From: Pseudohoeflea suaedae
GTDB lineage: Bacteria > Pseudomonadota > Alphaproteobacteria > Rhizobiales > Rhizobiaceae
Length of the DNA: 64,000 nucleotides
Direction of reading: 5' to 3'
Assembly: GCF_004354915.1 (NCBI RefSeq)
Contig: NZ_SMSI01000001.1
Span: 372,001-436,000 of the forward strand
How positions within the stretch are numbered: the first letter of the stretch is position 1; every line of letters begins with the position of its first letter. Below, in pieces: positions 1-8,528 of this stretch. The notes below the pieces were generated by a model that was given only the letters and a program-made list of their open reading frames with translations, had not been told where the DNA came from and searched no databases. A program made the translations under genes and the position numbers.

Positions 1-1227
1 CTGACCTACACGTTCCACCTGCAGGACGGGGTGACGTTTCACGATGGTTCGGCTTTCGACGCCGAGGATGTGAAGTTTTCGCTCGATCGCGCCCGTGGTG
101 AGAATTCCACCAACGCCCAGAAGGCGCTTTTTGCCGAGATCGCCGAGGTCGAAATTGTCGACCCGCAGACCGTCAAGGTGACCTTGTCCGAACCCAATGG
201 CTCGTTCCTGTTCAACATGGCCTGGGGCGATGCGGTGATCGTCGCGCCGGAAACGGCGGACAACAACGCCACCAATCCCGTCGGCACCGGTCCCTTCAAG
301 TTCGGGGACTGGGTGAAGGGCGACCATGTCGACCTGACGAAATATGCCGACTACTGGGGCGAGCCCGCCAAGCTCGACAAGGTGACCTTCAAGTTCATCA
401 GCGACCCGACCGCAGCCTTCGCCTCCGTCATGGCCGGCGATGTCGACGCCTTCCCGAATTTCCCCGCACCGGAAAATCTCCAGCAGTTCGAGGCCGATCC
501 GCGCTTCTCGGTGATCGTTGGCTCCACCGAGGGCGAGACGATTCTCGCGATGAACAACAAGAAGCCGCCGCTCGACAACATCAAGGTCCGCCAGGCAATC
601 GGCCATGCGATCGACCGCCAGTCGATCATCGACGGCGCCATGTTCGGCTACGGCACGCCCATCGGCACGCACTTCGCGCCGCATAACCCGGCCTATGTCG
701 ATCTGACCGAGCAGTCTGCCTACGATCCGGCATTGGCGCAGGAGCTTCTGAAGGAAGCCGGTGTCTCCGAACTGACCCTGTCGCTGAAACTGCCGCCGCC
801 CTCCTATGCGCGTCGTGGCGGCGAGATCATCGCCGCCCAGCTCAAGGAAGCGGGCATCAACACCGAGATCACCAATCTCGAATGGGCGCAGTGGCTTCAG
901 GAGGTCTTCAAGGACAAGAATTTCGATCTCACGGTCATCTCGCACACCGAGCCGCTGGATATCGGGATCTATGCCCGCGACGACTACTACTTCCAGTACG
1001 CCGATCCCGAGTTCAAGAAGATCATGGAAGAGCTGAACGACACGACCGATCCCGACAAGCGGACGGAACTGTTGCAGGCGGCACAGAAGAAGATCGCCGA
1101 TGACGCGGTCAACGTCTATCTCTTCCAGCTCGCCAAGACCGGCGTCGCCAATGCCAAGATCGAGGGCCTGTGGGAGAATTCCCCCACCCAGGCCAACGAC
1201 ATGACCCAGATCTACTGGGAGGACTGA
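1..1227 (+). CDS. ABC transporter substrate-binding protein, family 5 (partial, 5' end outside window)
   Basis: The reading frame is open from base 1 and ends at TGA 1225-1227, so the signal peptide and N-terminus lie outside the window; 408 residues are visible. The protein is a periplasmic solute-binding protein of the SBP_bac_5 type (peptide/nickel/opine family). It shows the early 'F..QDGVTFHDG..F.AEDVKFS' pattern and the later 'RQAIGHAIDRQSII' stretch typical of the family. It is followed by two permeases and a fused double ATPase on the same strand, so it should be the specificity component of that importer. The ligand cannot be read from the sequence: di- or oligopeptide is the default, but opines, nickel or sugars are known ligands in this family. 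Confidence 0.93.
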   Translation: MTYTFHLQDGVTFHDGSAFDAEDVKFSLDRARGENSTNAQKALFAEIAEVEIVDPQTVKVTLSEPNGSFLFNMAWGDAVIVAPETADNNATNPVGTGPFKFGDWVKGDHVDLTKYADYWGEPAKLDKVTFKFISDPTAAFASVMAGDVDAFPNFPAPENLQQFEADPRFSVIVGSTEGETILAMNNKKPPLDNIKVRQAIGHAIDRQSIIDGAMFGYGTPIGTHFAPHNPAYVDLTEQSAYDPALAQELLKEAGVSELTLSLKLPPPSYARRGGEIIAAQLKEAGINTEITNLEWAQWLQEVFKDKNFDLTVISHTEPLDIGIYARDDYYFQYADPEFKKIMEELNDTTDPDKRTELLQAAQKKIADDAVNVYLFQLAKTGVANAKIEGLWENSPTQANDMTQIYWED

Positions 1228-1299
1228 TGGCAAGCCGGTCGCGCATGGTTGCCAGACCCGCCGCGACCGGCTTTCCGTCGCCCGCATGATGCCCCGCTT

Positions 1300-2250
1300 A
1301 TGACCCTTTACCTGCTCCGCAGATTGCTTGCCCTGATGCTGACGCTGATTGCCGCCAGCATCGTGGTCTTTCTGGTCACCGAGATCATTCCCGGCGACCC
1401 GGCCTCCTTCATGATGGGCATCAATGCGGACCCGCAGGCGGTCGCAGCACTCCGCTCCGAACTCGGTCTCGATCAGCCGCTGGTGACCCGTTACCTCGCC
1501 TGGGTGATCGGCATGGTGCAGGGCGATTTCGGCCTCTCCTACACCTACAAGGTACCGGTCAGCGAACTCGTCGGCGACCGCATCCTGATCTCGCTTCCGC
1601 TGACCCTCTATGCGCTGCTTCTCTCGACGCTGATTGCCTTTCCGGCCGGCGTGGTTGCAGCCGCGCGCCGCAATACCGCTGCCGATTTCGCGGTGATCGG
1701 CGCTACCCAGCTGGGTGTCGCGATCCCGAATTTCTGGTTCGCCATGCTTCTGGTGCTTGCCTTCGCCGTCAATCTGCAATGGTTCTCCGCCGGCGGCTTT
1801 CCCGGTTGGGACGCAGGCTTCCTCGAAGCCATGAAGGCGCTCACCCTGCCGGCAATCGCGCTTGCATTGCCGCAAGCTTCCATCCTGGCCCGCGTCATGC
1901 GCTCATCGCTTCTCGATACGCTCGACGAGGATTTCGTGCGAACCGCCCGCGCCAAGGGGCTCACCCGCAGCCAGACGCTCTGGCGCCATGCGCTCAGGAA
2001 TGCCCTGATCCCGGTTCTGACCATAGTCGGGCTGCAATTCTCCTTCCTGCTCGCAGGCGGCATCATTATCGAGAACGTCTTCTACCTGCCCGGCCTCGGG
2101 CGTCTCGTGTTCCAGGCGATAACCCAGCGCGACCTGATCGTCGTGCGCTCGGTGATCATCCTTCTGGTCTTTGCCGTGGTTGCCGTTACCTTCCTCGTCG
2201 ATATCGCCTATGCCGTTGCCGACCCCCGATTGAGACGGAGGGCACGATGA
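1300..2250 (+). CDS. ABC transporter permease, DppB/OppB type
   Basis: This 316-residue inner-membrane permease has the classical N-terminus of the family (MTLYLLRRLLALMLTLI), several hydrophobic segments and an EAA-type cytoplasmic loop (RTARAKGLTRSQTLWRHALR) that docks to the ATPase. An in-frame TTG at 1249 would add 17 proline- and arginine-rich residues ahead of the first membrane segment. ATG 1300 is preferred because it gives the family-like start, although its ribosome binding site is weak. The stop overlaps the next start as ATGA, so translation of the two permeases is probably coupled. It should form a heterodimeric channel with the next gene product. Confidence 0.93.
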   Translation: MTLYLLRRLLALMLTLIAASIVVFLVTEIIPGDPASFMMGINADPQAVAALRSELGLDQPLVTRYLAWVIGMVQGDFGLSYTYKVPVSELVGDRILISLPLTLYALLLSTLIAFPAGVVAAARRNTAADFAVIGATQLGVAIPNFWFAMLLVLAFAVNLQWFSAGGFPGWDAGFLEAMKALTLPAIALALPQASILARVMRSSLLDTLDEDFVRTARAKGLTRSQTLWRHALRNALIPVLTIVGLQFSFLLAGGIIIENVFYLPGLGRLVFQAITQRDLIVVRSVIILLVFAVVAVTFLVDIAYAVADPRLRRRAR

Positions 2251-3110
2251 GCGGGCATTCCCAGCAGGAAACCGGTTTCATCCGCGCGGCCCTCGGCCAT
2301 CCGGCCTTTCTCGCGGGCCTGCTGCTGACCGCGCTTTTCGTGGCGGCCGCCCTCGTCTCCTTCGTCTGGACGCCCTTCGATCCGGAGAAGATGCAGATTG
2401 CTGCCAAGCTGAAGGGGCCTTCAACCGAACATTGGTTCGGCACCGATCATTTCGGCCGCGATGTCTTTTCCATGCTGATGGTTGGCGCGCGCGTGTCGAT
2501 CGCCGTCGCCTTCGTTGCGGTGGGGATCGGCATCGGTTTCGGCGTGCCGCTCGGTCTTTATGCCGCGGCCAACCGCAACAGCCTGATCGACGAGATCGTC
2601 ATGCGCGGCAACGACCTGATCTTCGCCTTTCCGTCGCTGCTGCTCGCGATCCTGATCACCGCGGTCTTCGGACCCGGCGCCATCAATGCGATCATCGCGA
2701 TCGGCATCTTCAACATTCCGGTCTTTGCCCGCCTCTCCCGCGGGGCGGCACTCAGCCTCTGGACGCGCGAGTTCATCCTGGCCGCGCGTGTGGCCGGCAA
2801 GGGTGCGGCGCGGATATCGGTCGAGCATATCCTGCCGAACCTCATGAACCTTCTGATCGTGCAGGGAACGATCCAGTTCTCGCTCGCGGTTCTCGCAGAA
2901 GCCGGTCTCGCCTATGTCGGTCTCGGCGCGCAGCCGCCCACACCATCCTGGGGCCGCATGCTTGCCGAAGCGCAGACCTTCATCTCCCTCGCCCCGCACA
3001 TGGCGCTGTTTCCGGGGCTGGCGATCGTGCTCACCGTTCTCGGCCTCAATCTGCTCGGCGACGGCCTGCGGGATCTGCATGACCCGCGCATCAGGAGGTC
3101 TCGCGGATGA
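2247..3110 (+). CDS. ABC transporter permease, DppC/OppC type
   Basis: This 287-residue permease is the partner of the upstream DppB-like protein. Typical OppC features are the short N-terminal cytoplasmic tail, the first membrane helix, the periplasmic motif 'HWFGTDHFGRDVFS' near residue 70 and the EAA loop 'LAARVAGKGAARISVEHILP'. It starts at ATG 2247 inside the stop of the preceding gene (ATGA) and ends in ATGA with the ATPase gene, giving two consecutive 4-nt overlaps. That spacing marks one operon with stoichiometric translation. Confidence 0.94.
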   Translation: MSGHSQQETGFIRAALGHPAFLAGLLLTALFVAAALVSFVWTPFDPEKMQIAAKLKGPSTEHWFGTDHFGRDVFSMLMVGARVSIAVAFVAVGIGIGFGVPLGLYAAANRNSLIDEIVMRGNDLIFAFPSLLLAILITAVFGPGAINAIIAIGIFNIPVFARLSRGAALSLWTREFILAARVAGKGAARISVEHILPNLMNLLIVQGTIQFSLAVLAEAGLAYVGLGAQPPTPSWGRMLAEAQTFISLAPHMALFPGLAIVLTVLGLNLLGDGLRDLHDPRIRRSRG

Positions 3111-4708
3111 GCGTTCTATCCGTCCGTAACCTGGCGCTTTCGATCGGCGGTACTCCGATCCTTCACGACGTCGATCTCTCGGTCGAAGCCGGCGAGATCC
3201 TTGGCGTGGTCGGTGAATCCGGCTCCGGCAAGTCGCTTACGGCTCTCTCGATCATGCAGCTGCTGCCGCGTTCGGCAAAATGGGCCGGCGAGATCGAGGT
3301 CGCCGGCAACAGTATCGGCGCGATGAACGAAAAGGCGCTGTGCAAGATGCGCGGGCGCGACGTCGCGATGATCTTCCAGGAGCCGATGACCGCACTCAAC
3401 CCGGTCCATACGATCGGCCACCAGATCGCCGAGACGATCCTGATCCACAACGAATGCTCGCGCGCCCAGGCCAGCGAACGTGCCGCCGCGCTGATGCATC
3501 GCGTCGGTCTCGACCCGAAGAAGATCTCGCCCGATCGCTATCCGCACGAACTCTCCGGCGGCCAGCGCCAGCGCGTGGCCATCGCCATGGCGATCGCACT
3601 CAGACCGAAACTGCTGATCGCCGATGAACCGACAACCGCGCTCGACGTGACGACCCAGGCGCAGATCCTCGATCTTCTGCGCAATCTGGTGAAACAGGAT
3701 CGCATGGGCATGATCTTCATCACCCACGATCTGGCTGTCATTTCCAACCTGGCCGACAAGATCGCGGTCATGCGGCACGGCGAGGTCGTGGAGGCCGGGC
3801 CGACCGACACCGTCTTCCGCGAGATGCGCCATGATTATACCCGCGCGCTGTTCTCGGCATCCGCCCATGTGCCCAAGCGCGAGGCGCACATCAATGCAGA
3901 CGGCGAGCCGGTTCTCGCGGTCGACGAGGTGGTGCGTGAATATGCCCGCCCGCGCAAAAGCCTGTTTCAGGCGTCCAGGCCATTCCGCGCCGTCGACAGC
4001 GTGACGCTGAAGATCCGTCCGGGAGAGAATGTCGGCCTTGTCGGCGAATCGGGGTGCGGCAAGTCCACGCTTGCCCGCGCCATTCTCGCGCTCGACCGCC
4101 TTCAGGGCGGAAAGATCCTGCTCAACGGCCGGGTCTTCTCGCAAGCCGGGGCGGGCCCCGACATGAGACAGCGGGCCGGCGTGCAGGTGGTCTTCCAGGA
4201 TCCCTATGGCTCGTTCAACCCGCGTCACACGGTGCGACGTCTCGTTGCCGAACCGCTATACCTGATCGAGAACGCGCCGGCCGGCGCGGAGCGCGAGGCG
4301 AAGATCACCCGCGCGCTTGAAGAGGTGGGGCTGCAGGCTTCCGACGCCGACAAGTACATTCACGAATTCTCGGGCGGCCAGCGCCAGCGTATCGCCATCG
4401 CGCGGGCACTGATCATCGAACCCTCGCTGATCGTGCTCGACGAGGCGGTCTCCGCGCTCGATGTCTCGATCCGCGCGCAGATCCTCGATCTTCTGGCCAG
4501 TCTCTCGACCCGGCTCGGCGTCTCCTACCTCTTCATCTCGCACGATCTGTCCGTCGTCCGCTCGATTACCGACAGGGTCATGGTGATGCGGGAAGGCCGG
4601 ATCGTCGAGGAAGGCACCACCGAAGAAGTCTTCCTCGCGCCCAAGCACGCCTACACGAAGATGCTGATCGCGGCGACACCGGTTCTCAAGGCGCCGGCGG
4701 AAGCCTAG
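3107..4708 (+). CDS. Fused DppD-DppF type ABC transporter ATPase
   Basis: This 533-residue protein carries two complete nucleotide-binding domains in one chain. The first has Walker A GESGSGKS at about residues 36-43 and signature LSGGQRQR at 149-156. The second has Walker A GESGCGKS at 313-320 and signature FSGGQRQR at 421-428. In E. coli the equivalents are separate DppD and DppF proteins; the fused form is common in Hyphomicrobiales. It energises import through the two permeases just upstream, with which it shares a 4-nt overlap. No terminator hairpin with a T run was seen in the 108 nt to the next gene. Confidence 0.95.
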   Translation: MSVLSVRNLALSIGGTPILHDVDLSVEAGEILGVVGESGSGKSLTALSIMQLLPRSAKWAGEIEVAGNSIGAMNEKALCKMRGRDVAMIFQEPMTALNPVHTIGHQIAETILIHNECSRAQASERAAALMHRVGLDPKKISPDRYPHELSGGQRQRVAIAMAIALRPKLLIADEPTTALDVTTQAQILDLLRNLVKQDRMGMIFITHDLAVISNLADKIAVMRHGEVVEAGPTDTVFREMRHDYTRALFSASAHVPKREAHINADGEPVLAVDEVVREYARPRKSLFQASRPFRAVDSVTLKIRPGENVGLVGESGCGKSTLARAILALDRLQGGKILLNGRVFSQAGAGPDMRQRAGVQVVFQDPYGSFNPRHTVRRLVAEPLYLIENAPAGAEREAKITRALEEVGLQASDADKYIHEFSGGQRQRIAIARALIIEPSLIVLDEAVSALDVSIRAQILDLLASLSTRLGVSYLFISHDLSVVRSITDRVMVMREGRIVEEGTTEEVFLAPKHAYTKMLIAATPVLKAPAEA

Positions 4709-4816
4709 GCCCGAATATTCGCGATGGAAGTGGACGGAGGGCGTCGTATCTGACACAAGCCGCGCACGTGACAAAGGATCGGTGACGATCGCGACTTTTC
4801 GGTAGGAGAATTGACC

Positions 4817-6106
4817 ATGCGTCTGGGCGGACGAATTCAGGCGGCGGCGGAAGTGCTGGCCGATCTCGCGGCGCGTCACCGTCCGGTGCCCGACGCCTTG
4901 CGCGACTGGGGCACCTCGCATCGCTTCGCCGGTTCCGGCGACCGTGCCGCAATCTCCAATCTCGTGCTCGACGTCCTGCGCATGAAGGCCTCGCACGCAT
5001 GGCTGATGGACGACGAAGCGCCCCTGTCGCTCGTCACCGCAAGCCTCTTGCGCCAATGGGACTTTTCGCCAGAAAGCCTCGCCGGGGAACTCGGCGGCGA
5101 CAAGTTTGCGCCCGAGCTGAAATCACCCGAAGACCTTGCGACCCTCATCGGCAAGGATCTGGGCGACGCGCCGGAGCACATCCAGGCCGACATTCCGGAA
5201 TGGACGGTCGGGCATTTCAAGGCTGCCTTTGGCGAGACCTGGCTTGCCGAGGCGCAGGCGCTTGCCGGCCGCGCTCCGCTCGATCTGCGGGTCAACACGC
5301 TGAAGGCCGGGCGCGAAAAGGTGCTGCGCGGGCTCCAGGCACCCGGCGCGCACGAAACCCGCTTTGCACCCGATGGTATCCGCGTGCCCGCGCCCGAAGG
5401 CCCGCGCCGCCAGGCGGCGGCGACCTCGGAGGTGGCTTTCGCCAAGGGCTGGTTCGAGGTGCAGGACGAAGGCTCGCAGCTGGCCGCCCTCCTGACCGGC
5501 GCGCAGCCTGGCGAACAGGTGCTCGATTATTGCGCCGGCGGTGGCGGCAAGACCCTCGCCATGGCCGCAAGCATGGAAAATTCCGGCCAGATCCACGCCT
5601 ATGATTCCGACCGCCGCCGTCTCGCCCCGATGGTCGAGCGGCTCAAGCGCGGCGGCGTGCGGAACGTTCAGCTGATCGAGGCGGCGGAAGGTCTTTCACC
5701 GCTCAAAGGCAGGATGGACCGCGTTCTGATCGACGCACCCTGCACCGGTACCGGTACCTGGCGCCGGCGTCCCGACGCCAAATGGCGGCTGTCGGAGGAC
5801 AATCTCGCCAGCCGCATGGCCGACCAGGATGAGGTGCTCGACAAGGCCGCAGCCTTCGTGAAGCCCGGCGGTGTCCTGGCCTATGTCACCTGCTCGGTTC
5901 TGCCGCAGGAAAATACCGACCGCACGGCTGCCTTCCTCACGCGCAATCCCGGCTTTGAAACGCTCGAAGCCGCAAGGCTGTGGAGCGACAAGGTGGGCGC
6001 GGAAACGAACGCGCCGCTCGCCGCCGACAAGACGGGCCTGCTGCTGTCGCCGGCGCGGACTGAGACCGACGGATTCTTTCTCTCTGTTTTCAAGCGAAGG
6101 GCCTGA
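4817..6106 (+). CDS. RsmB-like rRNA (cytosine-C5) methyltransferase
   Basis: This 429-residue RsmB/NOP2-family enzyme should methylate cytosine C5 in 16S rRNA using SAM. The N-terminal ~130 residues resemble the NusB-like RNA-binding domain of RsmB. The catalytic domain has a SAM-binding loop (DYCAGGGGKT, about 237-246) and both family cysteines: C309 in DAPCTGTGT and C359 in TCSVLPQEN, the latter being the expected nucleophile. ATG 4817 has GGAG eight bases upstream, whereas the in-frame TTG at 4811 would sit too close to it. Whether the target is position 967, as in E. coli RsmB, cannot be told from sequence alone. Confidence 0.92.
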   Translation: MRLGGRIQAAAEVLADLAARHRPVPDALRDWGTSHRFAGSGDRAAISNLVLDVLRMKASHAWLMDDEAPLSLVTASLLRQWDFSPESLAGELGGDKFAPELKSPEDLATLIGKDLGDAPEHIQADIPEWTVGHFKAAFGETWLAEAQALAGRAPLDLRVNTLKAGREKVLRGLQAPGAHETRFAPDGIRVPAPEGPRRQAAATSEVAFAKGWFEVQDEGSQLAALLTGAQPGEQVLDYCAGGGGKTLAMAASMENSGQIHAYDSDRRRLAPMVERLKRGGVRNVQLIEAAEGLSPLKGRMDRVLIDAPCTGTGTWRRRPDAKWRLSEDNLASRMADQDEVLDKAAAFVKPGGVLAYVTCSVLPQENTDRTAAFLTRNPGFETLEAARLWSDKVGAETNAPLAADKTGLLLSPARTETDGFFLSVFKRRA

Positions 6107-6161
6107 ACCTGAAGCCTATTTAAGCGTTGTGCTAAAAAGCCCATAACAAGAAGGTCGGTAT

Positions 6162-6611
6162 ATGCGTATCAAGGCTCTCATCGCGTTCCTGCTCCTGACC
6201 GTCGGCGGCGGCCTGCTCATCGGCTCGGTCTCGACACCCGACCAATGGTACCAGCACCTCGCCAAGCCGGCGTTCAACCCTCCTTCGTGGGTCTTCGCAC
6301 CGGTATGGACGATCCTGTACGTGATGATAGCCGTGGCCGGCGCGCGGGTCTGGAGCAAGGATCTCGAAACGCCCGTCCGCCTCTGGTTCATCCAGATGAT
6401 CCTGAACTTCCTCTGGTCTCCGGTCTTCTTCGTCGCCCACAAGCCCGGCTGGGCGATCATCGTCATCGTCCTGATGTTCTGCGCGATCGTCAGTTTCATC
6501 GTCTCCAGCTGGAACCGGGACCGCGTGGCGTCGCTCCTGTTCCTGCCTTACGCGGTGTGGGTGGCATTCGCAGCCTATCTCAACATCATGATCCAGCAGC
6601 TCAACGGCTGA
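6162..6611 (+). CDS. tspO: TspO/MBR family membrane protein
   Basis: This 149-residue protein has five predicted hydrophobic helices and the tryptophan- and proline-rich signature of the TspO/peripheral benzodiazepine receptor family: 'KPAFNPPSWVFAPVWTILY' around residues 34-52, then 'NFLWSPVFF'. The family binds porphyrins and other tetrapyrroles in the membrane, and in Rhodobacter TspO modulates oxygen-dependent pigment gene expression. The length is normal. It lies 55 nt after the methyltransferase gene on the same strand. No photosynthesis genes are present in this window. Confidence 0.93.
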   Translation: MRIKALIAFLLLTVGGGLLIGSVSTPDQWYQHLAKPAFNPPSWVFAPVWTILYVMIAVAGARVWSKDLETPVRLWFIQMILNFLWSPVFFVAHKPGWAIIVIVLMFCAIVSFIVSSWNRDRVASLLFLPYAVWVAFAAYLNIMIQQLNG

Positions 6612-6728
6612 TGACCCGGCCGCGGCCATGCGGCCTTATATTCCCACTTGCGGTTTTGCCCCGCCATTGGCACTTTCGCACGTGCGAAGAGCCGAGGGCG
6701 GCTCGGCAGGATTGGAAGACCGAAGCAT

Positions 6729-7178
6729 ATGGATCAGCCGCCAAGCACCCGGTTCCGCGAGCGTGTGAGGGAGAGTTTCGCCCGCCAGAACGTCATGCGG
6801 ACGATCGGCGCCGAACTGACCAATGTCGACTACGGCATGGTCGAGATCGAGATGCCGTATTCCGATGCCCTCACCCAGCAGCACGGCTTTCTCCACGCGG
6901 GCATTCTCTCCACCGTGCTCGATTCCGCCTGCGGCTATGCGGCGCTGTCGGTCATGCCTGAGGAATCCGCGGTGCTGACCATCGAATTCAAGATCAACCT
7001 TCTCTCGCCCGGTCGCGGTGAACGCTTTCTGTTTCGCGGCGAGGTGACCAAGCCCGGCTCCAACATCATCGTGTCCGACGGGCGAGCCTATGCGATTGGC
7101 GACGGTCCGGCCAAGCTCATCGCATCGATGACGGGGACGCTCATGGTGGTGCGTGGAAGGGAAGGGCTCGACGGATGA
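6729..7178 (+). CDS. PaaI-family hotdog thioesterase
   Basis: This 149-residue single hotdog-fold protein has the PaaI-like core 'QQHGFLHAGILSTVLDSACGYAA', in which the HGG-type loop (here HAG) and the following Asp are the usual catalytic region. It should hydrolyse acyl- or aroyl-CoA thioesters. ATG 6729 is preferred over upstream in-frame codons because the family normally begins about 40 residues before this motif. The gene ends in ATGA with the nucleosidase gene that follows, so the two are probably co-translated. The acyl-CoA substrate is unknown. Confidence 0.88.
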   Translation: MDQPPSTRFRERVRESFARQNVMRTIGAELTNVDYGMVEIEMPYSDALTQQHGFLHAGILSTVLDSACGYAALSVMPEESAVLTIEFKINLLSPGRGERFLFRGEVTKPGSNIIVSDGRAYAIGDGPAKLIASMTGTLMVVRGREGLDG

Positions 7179-7810
7179 CCTCGCCCGATCACGATCTCGC
7201 TGTCGATATCGCCGGCACCCGCGTACTCTTCGTCATGGCGGTGGCGGCTGAATATGGTGACCATCTCAGAAAACGCTTCGATCCTCAGTTCATCGGCGTC
7301 GGTCCGGTGGAGGCGGCGATCAATACCACCGCCGCGCTGATCTCCGACCGGCCGGATCTCGTCGTTTCGCTGGGCTCCGCCGGAGCGCGGAGGCTTGAGC
7401 AAGGCAGGGTGTACCAGGCGACAAGTGTGTCCTACCGCGACATGGATGCCTCGCCGCTCGGGTTCGAAAAGGGCTGCACGCCCTTTCTCGACCTGCCGGC
7501 CGATATCGTGCTGCCCTACCAGATTTCCGGCGTGCCTTCGGCACGTCTCTCCACCGGGGCCAATATCGTGTCGGGAAATGCCTATGACGCGATCGATGCC
7601 GACATGGTGGACATGGAAAGTTTCGCGGTCGTTCGCGCCTGCATGGAGCGTGGCGTGCCCGCGATCTGCCTGCGCGGCATCTCCGACGGCGCGGGCGAGC
7701 TTCATCACTACGATGACTGGGCGCAGTATCTCCACGTCGTCGACGAGAACCTGGCGGCGGCCATCGACCATCTTCGCGCCGATATCCAGGCGGGCCGCAT
7801 CGCCTCCTGA
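7175..7810 (+). CDS. mtnN: 5'-methylthioadenosine/S-adenosylhomocysteine nucleosidase
   Basis: This 211-residue PNP/UDP-phosphorylase-superfamily enzyme should cleave adenine from MTA and SAH in methionine and SAM recycling. Readable family features are the N-terminal 'MAVAAEYGDHL' (catalytic-type Glu), 'VSLGSAGA' phosphate-loop equivalent, 'VDMESFAVVRAC' (the ME pair that binds ribose) and 'LRGISDGAG' with the catalytic Asp. It is slightly shorter than E. coli MtnN (232 residues). The start overlaps the thioesterase stop by 4 nt. Other nucleosidases of this fold cannot be excluded, but the VDMES and RGISD motifs favour MtnN. Confidence 0.88.
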   Translation: MTSPDHDLAVDIAGTRVLFVMAVAAEYGDHLRKRFDPQFIGVGPVEAAINTTAALISDRPDLVVSLGSAGARRLEQGRVYQATSVSYRDMDASPLGFEKGCTPFLDLPADIVLPYQISGVPSARLSTGANIVSGNAYDAIDADMVDMESFAVVRACMERGVPAICLRGISDGAGELHHYDDWAQYLHVVDENLAAAIDHLRADIQAGRIAS

Positions 7811-7831
7811 ACGTTTCCGACCGACAAGGAA

Positions 7832-7851
7832 AACCCCGCCGAAGCGGGGTT
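7832..7851 (-). terminator. Rho-independent terminator with UUCG tetraloop
   Basis: Read on the minus strand, AACCCCGC pairs perfectly with GCGGGGTT across a TTCG loop, the very stable cUUCGg tetraloop, followed by TTTTCC. It lies 33 nt past the stop of the minus-strand DUF892 gene and should end its transcript. It may also stop plus-strand reading from mtnN, although a T run is lacking on that side. Confidence 0.8.
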
Positions 7852-7884
7852 GAATTGACCTCTTGGGTCAAGAGGCGGCGGGGT

Positions 7885-8373
7885 TCAGGCGGCTTTCTTG
7901 TTGAGCCGGTCTTCCGCGAGGCGCGAGAGCTTGTCGTCGGCGCTCTTTTCCTGGTCGATCGTGTCGCGCAGAAGCGGGATCACGTCGTCATGGCCGAGTT
8001 CCTTGGCCCAGGTCAGAAGCGTGCCGTAACGCGTGATCTCGTAGTGTTCGACCGCTTGCGCGGCCGCGATCAGGGCGGCATCCAGCGTGGCGCCATCCTT
8101 GACCTCGTCCATCAGCTCCTCGGCTTCCTCGACAATGCCCTCGATGGCGGGGCATTCCTCGCCCGACGGCTTCTTGCCGAGAATTTCGAAGACCTTTTCC
8201 AGCCGTTCGATCTGCCCGGTCGTTTCCTCGCGATGGTCCTTGAACAATTTGGCCAGCGAGGCGTTGGACGCCTTCTCGATCATTTTCGGCAGGCTTTTGT
8301 GAATGTGATTTTCGGCGAAGTAGATGTCCTTGAGCGTGTGCTCGAACAGGTCGTCCAGATTGTTGATAGCCAT
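7885..8373 (-). CDS. DUF892 (YciE/YciF-like) ferritin-like stress protein
   Basis: This 162-residue mostly helical protein begins 'MAINNLDDLFEHTLKDIYFAENHI', the hallmark of the DUF892/YciE-YciF family, whose members fold as ferritin-like diiron four-helix bundles. Candidate metal ligands are Glu and His residues on the four helices (E22, H50, E51, E112/H111 region). The family is stress-induced in enterobacteria; the biochemical role is unknown. The start at 8373 has a strong GGAGGGAG Shine-Dalgarno, and a longer in-frame start at 8418 would fall on the predicted transcription start. A GGAAC-N16-CGTT promoter lies about 50 nt upstream, which suggests control by an EcfG-type general stress sigma factor. 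Confidence 0.92.
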   Translation of the reverse strand: MAINNLDDLFEHTLKDIYFAENHIHKSLPKMIEKASNASLAKLFKDHREETTGQIERLEKVFEILGKKPSGEECPAIEGIVEEAEELMDEVKDGATLDAALIAAAQAVEHYEITRYGTLLTWAKELGHDDVIPLLRDTIDQEKSADDKLSRLAEDRLNKKAA

Positions 8374-8426
8374 GTTCTTCTCCCTCCGGGGGTTGCGGTT
8401 GCAGGGGTCCGTTCCCACGCCCCTAG

Positions 8427-8451
8427 AACGTGCGTCACCGTCCCTTGTTCC
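8427..8451 (-). promoter_or_regulatory. EcfG-type general stress response promoter (GGAAC-N16-CGTT)
   Basis: On the minus strand GGAAC (8451-8447) is followed after exactly 16 bases by CGTT (8430-8427). This matches the consensus for the alphaproteobacterial extracytoplasmic sigma factor EcfG/SigT. The predicted transcription start near 8420 leaves about 45 nt of leader before the DUF892 start codon at 8373. Confidence 0.75.
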
Positions 8452-8528
8452 GAGCCGCCGCTGCCTTTTGTGTGTTATGCTGCAACGCGGGAATTGAATC
8501 CTTCCTCACATTGGCGTAAGCGCTGTCC

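Noticed and set aside
1249-1299. Upstream TTG start for the first permease
   Set aside because: Would add a proline/arginine-rich stretch not seen in the family; ATG 1300 gives the usual N-terminus.
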